Source of the DNA: Fremontodendron californicum
Taxonomy: Eukaryota > Streptophyta > Magnoliopsida > Malvales > Malvaceae
Length of the DNA: 64,000 bases
NCBI GenBank assembly: GCA_030761205.1
Contig: JAULJL010000038.1
Span: 558,001-622,000, forward strand
Reading direction: 5' to 3'
This document shows, in pieces, positions 50,282 to 64,000 of this stretch. How positions within the stretch are numbered: position 1 is the stretch's first letter; every line of letters begins with the position of its first letter. Under the pieces are notes generated by a model. That model ran no database searches, was not told where the DNA came from, and was given only the letters and a program-made list of their open reading frames with translations. Position numbers and translations under genes: made by a program.

Positions 50282-50400
50282 ATACATAGATACATTACAT
50301 AAATATATTACAGTATTGATGAGCACATACAATACTGTAATATATCTATGTAATTGTAATGTATCTGTATTTTTTTAGGATAGTTACATAATATCTAATG
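50282..50400. repeat. short AT satellite with perfect hairpin
   Basis: Separates two truncated retroelements. Contains a 16-bp perfect inverted repeat, 50303-50318 with 50330-50345, around an 11-nt loop ATGAGCACATA that is not satellite sequence. Confidence 0.85.
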
Positions 50401-51909
50401 TCTTTACCTTTAGAATTGATGATTGATGAGAATAATCTCCTAATAGCCCACTTGAAGGTTAAACAGATTCATATTGATTGGATACGTGAAGCACAGAATA
50501 ATGACCCTATGCTGGTAAAGTTAAAGCAATAAGTAAGGGATGGCATGAGGACTGAATTTCAAATAAAGGATGATGATGTACTGATAATGAAAAATAGGCT
50601 TTGTGTGCCTCAGGATGAAGAACTCCGGAAGGTGATTTTGGAGGAAGCTCATAATGCACCATACGCGTTACATCCCGGTAGTGTGAAGATGTATCGAACC
50701 TTAAGAGAACATTATTGGTGGCAAGGTATGAAACGGGACATAGCTGAGTTTGTTTCTAGATGCTTGGTATGCCAACAAATTAAAGCCGAGCATTAAAAAC
50801 CTTCTAGGAAATTGAACCCCCTACCTATTCCTCAATGGAAGTGGGAAGATATTGCTATGGATTTCGTTTCGGGATTACCAAGAACACAGTCTGGTTATGA
50901 CAGCATTTGGGTGATTGTTGATCGTTTGACAAAATCAGCTCACTTTTTGCCAGTCAAGAAGACTTTTTCCATGGAAAGACTGGCTAAACTTTATGTGAAC
51001 GAAATTGTTAGGTTACATGGTGCCCCAGTATCGATTGTATCTGATCGAGACCCCCGATTCACATATCGATTTTGGCCAAGTTTGCTGAATGCTATGGGCA
51101 CTAAACTCAAGTTCAGTACTGCTTTTCATCCTCAGACGGATGGACAATCTGAACGGACAATTCAAATTCTGGAAGATATGCTCAGATCTTGTATTATGGA
51201 ATTCAAAAGAAACTAGGATGAACACTTGCCTCTAGCAGAATTTGCATATAACAATAGTTATCAGTCCAGCATCGACATGGCTCCGTTTGAAGCTTTGAAT
51301 GGAAAGAAGTGCAGAACTCCGGTGTGTTGGGATGTTACAGATGAAAGGAAATTACTAGGTCCAGAAATTGTTATGATGACTGCAGACAAAGTTATGGCAA
51401 TTCGGGAAAAGATAAAAATAGCTCAAGATCGACAAAAGAGCTATGCAGATAATCAGAGAAAAGATTTAGAGTTTGAAGTTGGTGATATGGTATTTTTGAA
51501 AGTGACTCGTTGGAAGGGAGTAATCCGGTTTGGAAGACGAGGAAAGTTGGGTCCTCGATATATAGGGCCGTACGAGATCGTTGAACGGATTGGCCCAGTT
51601 GCTTATAGATTGGCCTTACTAGAAGAATTGTCACGAATTCATAATGTGTTCCATGTTTCTATGCTCCGAAAGTACATTTTCGATTCTTCACATATATTGA
51701 AGGACTTGCCTATGGAAAGTGAGGAAAATTTAACTTATGAAGAGCAGCCGGTTGAGATTTTGGATAGAAAGGACCAAGTTCTAAGGACTAAGACTATTCC
51801 AATAATGAAAGTTCTTTGGAGGAATCATTCATATGAAGAAGCTACATGGGAAAGGGAGGAAGATATGCGGTCTCAATATCCTCACTTGTTCAATCAAGTT
51901 GGTAAGTAA
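50401..51909 (+). pseudogene. integrase and chromodomain-like tail, three nonsense codons
   Basis: One continuous frame of 503 codons from SLPLELMIDENNLL to HLFNQVGK, interrupted only by TAA 50530-50532, TAA 50794-50796 and TAG 51214-51216. Visible in order: zinc-binding HPGSVKMYRTLREHYWW ... CLVCQQIKAEH; catalytic D of AMDFVSGLP, D of SDRDPRF and E of GQSERT, all intact; then GDMVFLKVTRWKG, RKYIFDSSH, and the tail with VEILDRKDQVLRTK and LWRNHSYEEATWEREED. No frameshift was seen, in contrast to the other copy. The domain once joined element cDNA to chromosomal DNA; it is now defective. Confidence 0.93.
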
Positions 51910-51928
51910 ATTTCGAGGACGAAATTTT

Positions 51929-51944
51929 TCTAAGGGGGGTAAGT
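51929..51944 (+). other. polypurine tract, second Ty3/gypsy copy
   Basis: TCTAAGGGGGGTAAGT directly upstream of the LTR, identical to the tract of the other element. Confidence 0.92.
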
Positions 51945-54264
51945 TGTAACAACCGAGGTTACGTATAATCATGTAAAGTTAAATTCCGAAAATTTTAAGG
52001 AAAAACTTGGAAATTGGTAAGAAGTTATAAGTGAAGGAAATAAAGGAAGAAAGGATCAAATTTAACATATTAAAAAGTTTAGGGGCTTAATGGTTATTTA
52101 TAAAAAGTTGAGGGACCAATATGCAATTATACCAACAAAAAATATCTCTTATGTTCATTTTATCTCCCGAAAACACTAGAATTTTTCATTCAATTCTCCA
52201 AGTAGCAGCCGGCTTCCTATCCTCCCTCTCTCAAAATTCTCTTCAAACAACTCCACCAAAATCTCAACAACAATTACATCCAAGGTTAGTTTCTTGATAA
52301 ATTCTTCCTTTTCTTTAGATATTCTACTTGAGCATGCTAAGATCTTAGCTCCATAAACATGTTAAGGTCTGAAATCCATCTACTAAGTATGAATTTTACT
52401 CAACTTGGTAAGAATTAAAAGGATTTGAAAGCATGAACAAGAAAATGGGAAGAAAAAGCAAAACAGGGGAAGTTGAGCATGCTTGCTGTTCGGATTTTCT
52501 GGGTTCGTCACATTAGGTTTTGTATTTTTTTGATATTTTTTCTAGAAACTAGACTTCAATATGAGAATTTTGGTTTTTGAATCACCCAAAACCGATAAGC
52601 GGTTAAAAAGATAAAATTCGGTGAAGTTGGCTGTTCTGTGTTGACCCCTGTTTCAGCATAGTTACGGGATTTATCGAATTTGATCAAAATTTTGTTCTAA
52701 TTGTATAAGTTAGTTATTTTCTTCATAAATTAGACATATTGGTTGAAATAAACCAAATGGAATCACTTCCAAATTCCTTACCAAACTCAAGTTATGATTT
52801 TCTAATCTAACTTGATATTAAGGAATTTATTGCTTAAGAGAAATATAGTACTAAAGGATGGTTATGGATTATGAAAATCTCTAAGGCATGGAATACTAGA
52901 AAGAAATTTGATAAGGACATGATTATGGAGTTGAATTATGGAGAAAATGATTATGGAAATGATATTAAAAATTAAGGATATGTTGTTTTGAGTATGAGAA
53001 ATTAGTATTGACTATGGGGTAGATTAATGAGACTTAAGTTGCATTCAAAATTGTGTAATTCTTTGAGCATGTATAGATACTAATTATTGTTAATCTTTAG
53101 GCCACGTAGATCCGACGTCACCTGTGGATCCCGAAGTTTCAGGTCGAGGTGTACAGTGAGATCATCTCAAGTATTGTGAGTAGACGACAACTATAGTTAT
53201 TTGAAATTTCTTTAATTATAATTATATATATATTTTTTAGCATAATATTTATTTTACGTATTAAAGGTATATACGATATTCAATCATATCAATTGATTTG
53301 TTATTAAAGTACATTTATTTCAAGAAATATTATATCTAGTAAGTTGATTGATTTATGAAATATGATTATACATAGAATTTGACGTACATGGTTTTGGCTC
53401 CACCTGACTTAATGTGTGAGATTATACCCTTGATCGGAATATGGGAGCTACGTGCTACGCCTTTGTGGCGGGAGCCACCTCCAGAGTCCCAATTCCGTGA
53501 TATTAGACTGGGGTATGGGAGCTGCGTGCTACGCCTTTGTGGTGGGAGCCACCTCCAGAGTCTCTATCCCATTATATTTGCCTTTTGGGGGCACATCATA
53601 GCGACACATATGCCTTTGGGGCGTCCTATGGTGGTATTGGCCTTTGGGGCCGCCTACTAGTATGCCTACATGGATATTGCCTGGTTATTTCGTGGATGTA
53701 TTCTTATGCATGACAGTAAGTTGGAGCCCAACTATACGTAACTTGATTTACTTCACAGATTTTATACATTGATTTAATATTATAATATTGTTATACATTT
53801 GAAAACCTTGCTACGTCTTTGAATTACTCATTATGGTTTTATTATTATTTATTTTGAAAATGTCAATTATGCTTTACAGATTACCATTATAGTTTTCACA
53901 CGCTTTAAATGTTGTCTACTCATTGAGATATTCATATATCTCACCTCTTCTTATTTCTCATTTTCAGGACACAGTTAAGTATCGGGATTGCTGCCTTCCT
54001 CTACTCTCCGCTTCAAGAGTATATTGACGTGGTGGGCATCATATCTAAATTTCTGAAAGATTTGATCTCTTGATGTTTTTATCTAGTAAACCTTGCTGAG
54101 ATAGGTTTACTTCTGGATATATTGTATGGATATATGTGATAATAGTATTGAGGAATATTGCTGGTTGATGATATGAATTGGGTGTTATTTGCAAGAGAGT
54201 TATAGTTGAGATAGAAAGGAAACTCTGCCGGATTTTAGGTAGACTATCCGGACAAGGTGTTACA
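51945..54264 (+). repeat. 3' LTR of second Ty3/gypsy copy (2,320 bp)
   Basis: TGTAACAACCGAGG to GGTGTTACA. It aligns over its length to 4951-7786 in reverse, but has single copies of the 162-bp and 181-bp segments and two units (about 53440-53570) of the 74-bp repeat. The 93-codon ORF at 53379-53660 crosses that repeat and is not supported as a gene. Confidence 0.95.
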
Positions 54265-57200
54265 TAGATACATTACATAGATATATTGCAATTACATAGA
54301 TATATTACTACTACATAGATATATTATAATTACATAGATATATTACAGTTACATAGATATATTACTATTACATAGATATATAATTATTACATATTTAATA
54401 TATCTATTTAGTTGTAATCTGTAAAATATCTATGTAATTCTAATGTATCTATGTAATTGTAATGTATTTATGTGATTGTAATATATATTACTTAAAACAT
54501 TAGAATTACATAGATATTACAATTACATAGATACATTACAATCACATAGATATACTACAATTACTTAAAATATTAGATATATTACAATTACATAGATATA
54601 TTACAATTATATAGATATATTACAATTACATGGATACATTACAATTACAAAAATATATTACAATTACATAGATACATAATATATTTATGTAACTGTAATA
54701 TATCTATGTAATTGTAATATATCTATGTAATTGTAATATATTTGTGTAATTGTAATGTATCTATGTAATTGTAATTGTAATTGTAATTGTAATATATCTA
54801 TGTAATTCTAATATATTTATGTAATTGTAATATATCTATTTAATTATGATGTTTTAAGTAATTGTAATATATATATGTAATTGTAATTGTAATATATATA
54901 TGTAATTGTAATATATATATATATCTATGTATACATAAATATATTACAATTACATAGATATATTACAGTTACATAGATATATTACAATTGCATAGATATA
55001 ATTGTAATATATCTACGTAATATATATGTAATTGTAATATATTACATAGATACATTACAATTACATAGATATATTACAATTACATATATATCTATGTATA
55101 CATAAATATATTACAATTACTTAGAACATTAGAATTACATAGATATATTACAATTATATAGATGCATTACAATTACATAGATTTATTACAATTACATAGA
55201 CATATTACAATTACCTAAAACATTACAATTAAATTGATATATAACAATTACATAGATACATTAGAATTACATATATATTACATAGATACATTACAATTAT
55301 ATAGATATATTACAATTACATAGATACATTACATAGATATATTGCAATTACATAGATATATTACTATTACATATATATATATTAGAATTACATAGATATA
55401 TTACAGTTACATAGATATAATATTATTACATAGATATATAATTATTACATATTTAATATATCTATTTAGTTGTAATCTGTAATATATCTATGTAATTCTA
55501 ATGTATCTATGTAATTGTAATGTATTTATGTGATTTTAATATATATTACTTAAAACATTAGAATTACATAGATACATTACAATTACATAGATATACTACA
55601 ATTACTTAAAATATTAGATATATTACAATTACATAGATATATTACAATTATATAGATATATTACAATTACATGGATACATTACAATTACAAAAATATATT
55701 ACAATTACATAGATACATAATATATTTATGTAACTGTAATATATCTATGTAATTGTAATATATTTGTGTAATTATAATGTATCTATGTAATTGTAATATA
55801 TCTATGTAATTGTAATATATTTGTGTAATTATAATGTATCTATGTAATTGTAATTGTAATATATCTATGTAATTGTAATATATTTGTGTAATTATAATGT
55901 ATCTATGTAATTGTAATTGTAATTGTAATATATCTATGTAATTCTAATATATTTATGTAATTGTAATATATCTATTTAATTATGATGTTTTAAGTAATTG
56001 TAATATATATATATATGTAATTGTAATATATCTATGTAATTATAATATATTTATGTAATTATAGTATATATCTATGTATACATAAATATATTACAATTAC
56101 ATAGATATATTACAGTTACATAGATATATTACAATTGCATAGATATAATTGTAATATATCTATGTAATATATATGTAATTGTAATATATTACATAGATAC
56201 ATTACAATTACATAGATATATTACAATTACATATATATCTATGTATACATAAATATATTAGAATTACTTTGAACATTAGAATTACATAGATATATTACAA
56301 TTATATAGATGCATTACAATTACATAGATTTATTACAATTACATAGACATATTACAATTACTTAAAACATTACAATTAAATTGATATATAACAATTACAT
56401 AGATACATTAGAATTACATATATATTACATAGATACATTACAATTATATAGATATATTACAATTACATAGATACATTACATAGATATATTGCAATTACAT
56501 AGATATATTGCAATTACATATATATATATTAGAATTACATAGATATATTACAGTTACATAGATATAATACTATTACATAGATATATAATTATTACATATT
56601 TAATATATCTATTTAGTTGTAATCTGTAATATATCTACTTAATTCTAATGTATCTATGTAATTGTAATGTATTTATGTGATTGTAATATATATTACTTAA
56701 AACATTAGAATTACATAGATACATTACAATTACATAGATACATTACAATTACATAAATATACTACAATTACTTAAAATATTAGATATATTACAATTACAT
56801 AGATATATTACAATTATATAGATATATTACAATTACATGGATACATTACAATTACAAAAATATATTACAATTACATAGATACATAATATATTTATGTAAC
56901 TGTAATATATCTATGTAATTGTAATATATTTGTGTAATTATAATGTATCTATGTAATTATAATATATCTATGTAATTGTAATATATTTGTGTAACTGTAA
57001 TGTATCTATGTAATTGTAATTGTAATTGTAATATGTCTGTGTAATTCTAATATATTTATGTAATTGTAATATATCTATTTAATTATGATGTTTTAAGTAA
57101 TTGTAATATATATATATATATGTAATTGTAATTGTAATATATCTATGTAATTATAATATATTTATGTAATTATAGTATATATCTATGTATACATAAATAT

Positions 57201-59560
57201 TTTACAATTACATAGATATATTACAGTTACATAGATATATTACAATTGCATAGATATAATTGTAATATATCTATGTAATATATATGTAATTGTAATATAT
57301 TACATAGATACATTACAATTACATAGATATATTACAATTACATATATATCTATGTATACATAAATATATTACAATTACTTAGAACATTAGAATTACATAG
57401 ATATATTACAATTATATAGATGCATTACAATTACATAGATTTATTACAATTACATAGACATATTACAATTACTTCAAACATTACAATTAAATTGATATAT
57501 AACAATTACATAGATACATTAGAATTACATATATATTACATAGATACATTACAATTATATAGATATATTACAATTACATAGATACATTACATAGATATAT
57601 TGCAATTACATAGATATATTACTATTACATATATATATATATTAGAATTACATAGATATATTACAGTTACATAGATATAATACTATTACATAGATATATA
57701 ATTATTACATATTTAATATATCTATTTAGTTGTAATCTGTAATATATCTATGTAATTCTAATGTATCTATGTAATTGTAATGTATTTATGTGATTGTAAT
57801 ATATATTACTTAAAACATTAGAATTACATAGATATTACAATTACATAGATACATTACAATTACATAGATATACTAAAATTACTTAAAATATTAGATATAT
57901 TACAATTACATAGATATATTACAATTATATAGATATATTACAATGACATGGATACATTACAATTACAAAAACATATTACAATTACATAGATACATAATAT
58001 ATTTATGTAACTGTAATATCTCTATGTAATTGTAATATATTTGTGTAATTATAATGTATCTATGTAATTGTAATATATCTATGTAATTGTAATATATTTG
58101 TGTAATTGTAATGTATCTATGTAATTGTAATTGCAATATATCTATGTAATTCTAATATATTTATGTAATTGTAATATATCTATTTAATTATGATGTTTTA
58201 AGTAATTGTAATATATATATATATATATGTAACTGTAATTGTAATATATCTATGTAATTATAATATATTTATGTAATTATAGTATATATCTATGTATACA
58301 TAAATATATTACAATTACATATATATATTACAGTTACATAGATATATTACAATTGCATAGATATAATTGTAATATATCTATGTAATATATATGTAATTGT
58401 AATATATTACATAGATACATTACAATTACATAGATATATTACAATTACATATATATATATATATATATCTATGTATACATAAATATATTACAATTACTTA
58501 GAACATTAGAATTACATAGATATATTACAATTATATAGATGCATTACAATTACATAGATTTATTACAATTACATAGATATATTACAATTACTTCAAACAT
58601 TACAATTAAATTGATATATAACAATTACATAGATACATTAGAATTACATATATATTACATAGATACATTACAATTACATAGATATATTACAATTACATAG
58701 ATACATTACATAGATATATTGCAATTACATAGATATATTACTATTACATATATATATATTAGAATTACATAGATATATTACAGTTACATAGATATATTGC
58801 TATTACATAGATATATAATTATTACATATTTAATATATCTATTTAGTTGTAATCTGTAAAATATCTATGTAATTCTAATGTATCTATGTAATTGTAATGT
58901 ATTTATGTGATTGTAATATATATTACTTAAAACATTAGAATTACATAGATATTACAATTACATAGATACATTACAATTACATAGATATACTACAATTACT
59001 TAAAATATTAGATATATTATAATTACATAGATATATTACAATTATATAGATATATTACAATTACATGGATACATTACAATTACAAAAATATATTACAATT
59101 ACATAAATACATAAAATATTTATGTAACTGTAATATATCTATGTAATTGTAATATATTTGTTTAATTGTAATGTATCTATGTAATTGTAATTGTAATATA
59201 TCTATGTAATTATAATATATTTATGTAATTATAGTATATATCTATGTATACATAAATATATTACAATTACATAGATATATTACAGTTACATAGATATATT
59301 ACAATTGCATAGATATAATTGTAATATATCTATGTAATTGTAATATAGTACATAGATACATTACAATTACATATATATCTATGTATACATAAATATATTA
59401 CAATTACTTAGAACATTAGAATTACATAGATATATTACAATTATATAGATGCATTACAATTACATAGATTTATTACAATTACATAGATATATTACAATTT
59501 ACTTAAAACATTGCAATTAAATTGATATATAACAATTACATAGATACATTAGAATTACAT
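54265..59560. repeat. AT satellite organised as five ~1.1-kb higher-order units
   Basis: The landmark ATTTAATATATCTATTTAG recurs at 54393, 55451, 56598, 57711 and 58828 (spacing 1,058-1,147 bp). Each unit contains the same series of variants (AATATTAGATATATTAC, ATTATGATGTTTTAAGT, ATATAGATGCATTACAATT and others). Length changes come from added or lost sub-units. Confidence 0.93.
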
Positions 59561-60839
59561 AAATATATTATAATTACATAGATATATCACATTTACATAT
59601 ATACATTACAAATACATAGATATATTACAATTACATAAATACATTAAAATTACACAAATATATTATAATTATATAGATACATTACAATTACATAGATATA
59701 TTATAATTACATAGATATATTACAATAACATAGATATATTACATAGATGTATTACAATTACATAGATATATTACATAAATATGTGTAATTACAATTACAA
59801 TTGCAATTACACAAATATATCTATGGTAAATATTAGATATATTACAATTACTGAAAATATTTATGCAATATATCTAGGTAATTGTAATATATATATATAA
59901 TTACTGAAATATTACAATTACATAGATATATTATATTAGATATATTATAATTACATAAATATATTACAATTACATAAAACCTTAGACTTACATAGATATA
60001 TCTATGTAATTGTAAGTAATAGAATTGTAATATATTTACATAGATATATTACAATTACATAGATATTTTACAATTACATTAGAATTACATATGTATGTAA
60101 TATATCATTGTTGTAATGTATAAATAAATATATTACAATTACATATTTAATACAATTACATAGATATATATATATATAATTGTAATATCTATATAATTGT
60201 AATGCATCTACGTAATTTTAATATAAATATGTAATTGTAATATATCTATGTAATTTTAATATATCTACATAATTGTAATATATCTCTGTATTACATAGAT
60301 ATATTACATGGATATATTAAAATTACATAGATATATTAAAATTAAATAGATATATTAATGTGTAATTGTAATATATTTATGTAATTGTAATAAATCTATG
60401 TAATTGTATCTATGTAATTGTAATATATTTATGTAATTGTAATATATATATGTAATTATATACATGTAATATCTATGTATCTATATAATTCTAATATATC
60501 TATGTAATTATTATATCTCTATGTAATTGTAATGTATCTATGGAATTATAATATATAATTGTAATATATCCAATGTATCTGTGTAATTGTAATATCTATG
60601 TGATATATCTATGTAATTGTAATGTATCTATGTAAGATATCTATGTAACTGTAGTATATATATGTAATTGTAATATATATATATATATCCAATGTATCTA
60701 TGTAATATATCATCTATGTAATTATAATATATCTATGTAGTTTTAATATATCTATGTAATTGTAATATATTACAATCACATAGATATATTACTATTACAT
60801 AGATATAATACAATTACATAGATATATTACAATTATATA
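59561..60839. repeat. irregular AT satellite
   Basis: Both orientations, no clear higher order. First appearance of the ATTACTGAAAACATTAGAT variant near 59845. Confidence 0.88.
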
Positions 60840-62700
60840 GATAATATTACAATTACTGTATTAGATATATTACTGAAAACATTAGAATTACTGAAAACAT
60901 TAGATATTACATGAATACATTAGAATTACTGAAAACATTAGATAATGTAATTACAAAGATATATTACATGTATATATTTATCTATGTAATAGTAATATAT
61001 CTATGTAATTGTAAATATATTACAATTACTGTATTAGATATATTACTGAAAATATTAGAATTACTGAAAACATTAGATATTACATGAATACATTGGAATT
61101 ACTGAAAACATTAGATAATGTAATTACAAAGATATATTACATGTATATATTTATCTATGTAATTGTAAATATATTACAATTACTGTATTAGATATATTAC
61201 TTAAAATATTAGAATTACTGAAAACATTAGATATTACATGAATACATTAGAATTACTGAAAACATTAGATAATGTAATTACAAAGATATATTACATGTAT
61301 TAAATCTATGTAATAGTAATATATCTATGTAATTGTAAATATATTACAATTACTTTATTAGATATATTACTGAAAATATTAGAATTACTGAAAACATTAG
61401 ATATTACATGAATACATTGGAATTACTGAAAACATTAGATAATGTAATTACAAAGATATATTACATGTACATATTTATCTATGTAATAGTAATATATCTA
61501 TGTAATTGTAAATATATTACAATTACTGTATTAGATATATTATTGAAAATATTAGAATTACTGTAAACATTAGATATTACATGAATACATTAGAATTACT
61601 GAAAACATTAGATAATGTAATTACAAAGATATATTACATGTATATATATTTATCTATGTAATAGTAATATATCTATGTAATTGTAAATATATTACAATTA
61701 CTGTATTAGACATATTACTGAAAATATTAGAATTACTGAAAACATTAGATATTACATGAATATATTAGAATTACTGAAAACATTAGATAATGTAATTACA
61801 AAGATATATTACATGTATATATTTATCTATGTAATAGTAATATATCTATGTAATTGTAAATATATTACAATTACTGTATTAGATATATTACTGAAAATAT
61901 TAGAATTACTGAAAACATTAGATATTACATGAATACATTAGAATTACTGAAAACATTAGATAATGTAATTACAAAGATATATTACATGTATATATTTATC
62001 TATGTAATTGTAATATATCTATGTAATTGTAAATATATTACAATTACTGTATTTGATATATTACGGAAAATATTAGAATTACTGAAAACATTAGATATTA
62101 CATGAATACATTAGAATTACTGAAAACATTAGATAATGTAATTACAAAGATATATTACATGTATATATTTATCTATGTAATTGTAATATATCTATGTCAT
62201 TGTAAATATATTACAATTACTGTATTAGACATATTACTGAAAATATTAGAATTACTGAAAACATTAGATATTACATGAATATATTAGAATTACTGAAAAC
62301 ATTAGATAATGTAATTACAAATTTATTTTACATGTATATATTTATCTATGTAATAGTAATATATCTATGTAATTGTAAATATATTACAATTATTGTATTA
62401 GATATATTACTGAAAATATTAGAATTACTGAAAATATTAGATATTACATGAATACATTAGAATTACTGAAAACATTAGATAATGTAATTACAAAGATATA
62501 TTACATGTATATATTTATCTATGTAATTGTAATATATATATGTAATTGTAAATATATTACAATTACTGTATTAGATATATTACTGAAAATATTAGAATTA
62601 CTGAAAACATTAGATATTACATGAATACATTCGAAATACTGATAACATTAGATAATGTAATTACAAAGATATATTACATTTATATATTTATCTATGTAAT
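60840..62700. repeat. ~173-bp higher-order satellite repeat, eleven units
   Basis: The phrase GATAATGTAATTACAAAG (or a close variant) recurs at 60941, 61114, 61268, 61438, 61611, 61786, 61959, 62132, 62305, 62478 and 62651. Most spacings are 173 bp, with 154-175 bp early on. Each unit has about four TTACTGAAAACATTAGA-type monomers plus a forward segment, and a hairpin GTAATTGTAA-ATATA-TTACAATTAC. Confidence 0.95.
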
Positions 62701-64000
62701 TGTAATATATCTATGTAATATTACATAGATATATTACATAAATATATTTATTACAATTACATAGATATATTAAAATTACATAGAAATATTACAATTACAA
62801 TTACATAGATATATTACAATTACATAGATATACTACAGTTACATAGATATATCTATGTAATTGTAATATATTTGTGTAATTGTAATATATCTATGTAATT
62901 GTAATATAATGGTGTAATTTATTTATTATCTATGTAATTGTATTATATCTATGTAATTGTGTTGATGTAATATATTTATGTAATTGTAACATATTTATGT
63001 AATTGTAATATATTATCTATGTAATTATAATATATCTATGTAATTGTAATGTATTTATGTAATTATAATATATCTATGTAATTGTAATCTATGTAATAGT
63101 AATATATCTATGTAATTGCAATATATCTATGTAATGTATCTATGTAATTGTAATATATCTATGTAATTGTAATGTATCTATGTAATATAAATGTAATTGT
63201 AATGTATCTATGTAAATATCTAATATATTTATGTAATTAATATATTACAATTATATAGATATATTGCAATTACTGAAAACATTAGATATTTGATAATGTT
63301 TTCGGTAATTTAAATTATCACTTAAAATTACGTAAATTACACAAATATATTAAAATTACATAGATAATTAATACCTTAGAACTACCGAAAATATATCTAT
63401 TTAATTGTAATATATTTATGTAATTGTAATAATTCTATATATCTATGTAATTGTAATATATTTCAGTAATTGTTATATATTTCAGTAATTGTAATATATA
63501 CGTGTAGTAGCTAATGCTTTCAGTAATATATCTAATACAGTAATTGTAATATTATCTATGTAATTGTAATATCTAATGTTTTCAGAGATAGTAATGTAAC
63601 TTACATAGATATATTACAAATATATTACAATTACATAAATACAATTACACAAATATATTACAATTACATAGATACAATTACTGAAATTATCTAATGTATA
63701 CATGTTTTCAGTAATTGTAATATATCTGTGTAATTGTAATATATCTATTACTTGTAATATATTTATGTAATTGTAATATATCTATGTAATTATAATAATA
63801 TTAATTGTAATATATACATGTAATTGTAATATATAACAATACATGTAATTACATATATATTACATAGATATATTATGATTACATAAATACATTACAGTTA
63901 CATAAAATATTAGACTTACATAGATATATCTATATAATTGTAATTAATAGAATTTTAATATATTTACATAGATATTTTATAATTACATTAGAATTACATA
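62701..64000. repeat. AT satellite, irregular, continuing past window end
   Basis: Mixed orientations with a palindromic switch at about 62716-62735. Later units contain forward-strand versions of the GTTTTCAGTAATTG variant (63290-63720). Confidence 0.9.

Larger units (their letters stand above)
50401..54264 (+). mobile_element. 5'-truncated Ty3/gypsy element (second copy)
   Basis: Starts abruptly at the RNase H-integrase linker and runs through integrase, tail, polypurine tract and 3' LTR. No 5' LTR, primer site, Gag, protease or RT is present. Same family as the minus-strand element at 4951-14458 but from an older, distinct copy: its LTR is 2,320 bp and lacks the duplicated units of the other. 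Satellite follows the LTR end at once. Confidence 0.95.

Noticed and set aside
1..64000. A host gene, rRNA, organellar insert or telomere repeat
   Set aside because: No TTTAGGG arrays, no rRNA or organellar motifs and no multi-exon gene signals were found outside transposon-derived sequence.

Overview
The window is repetitive plant nuclear DNA, most likely heterochromatic (pericentromeric or subterminal). I see no ordinary host gene. The plant call rests on Ty3/gypsy elements with plant-type tRNA primer sites (initiator Met and Arg), a CACTA transposon end with its DUF4216-type transposase fragment, and an Ogre/Tat-like element with 4.6-kb LTRs. I cannot name the species.

Layout. About 40% of the window is one AT-only satellite with a ~19-bp unit (TGTAATTGTAATATATCTA). 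It switches strand many times, often at a perfect palindrome (CTATGTAATATTACATAG). It fills 1-2940, 4236-4950, 14459-17505, 18223-18520, 19801-26570, 45635-46239, 50282-50400 and 54265-64000. It carries several higher-order repeats: a ~3.26-kb duplication (20770-22930 and 24035-26200), five ~1.1-kb units (54265-59560) and eleven ~173-bp units (60840-62700).

Transposons set into the satellite, left to right: a CACTA 3' end (3092-4235); a complete but coding-dead Ty3/gypsy element on the minus strand (4951-14458, 2.84-kb LTRs, TSD ATATA); a DUF4216 CACTA transposase fragment (17720-18222, minus); an Ogre/Tat internal fragment (18521-18985); a second copy of the CACTA end (19007-19800); a complete 18-kb gag-only Ogre/Tat-like element on the minus strand (27309-45290, 4,618-bp LTRs, TSD CGGGC) inserted in a small GC-rich island; a truncated diverged LTR of that family (46240-50281); and the 3' half of a second Ty3/gypsy copy on the plus strand (50401-54264).

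History. The segment holding the CACTA end and its flanking satellite is present twice, and the second copy (near 20551-20570) preserves the empty target site of the Ty3/gypsy element. The insertion therefore postdates the duplication, or the duplicate derives from an allele without it. LTR pairs of both complete elements differ at only a few sites (about 0.3% and 0.15% by eye), so both insertions are recent, although neither now encodes a working set of replication proteins. The 18-kb element lacks any reverse transcriptase or integrase and must have been moved in trans. Tiny LTR-derived snippets inside the satellite suggest the array also gains DNA by templated repair.
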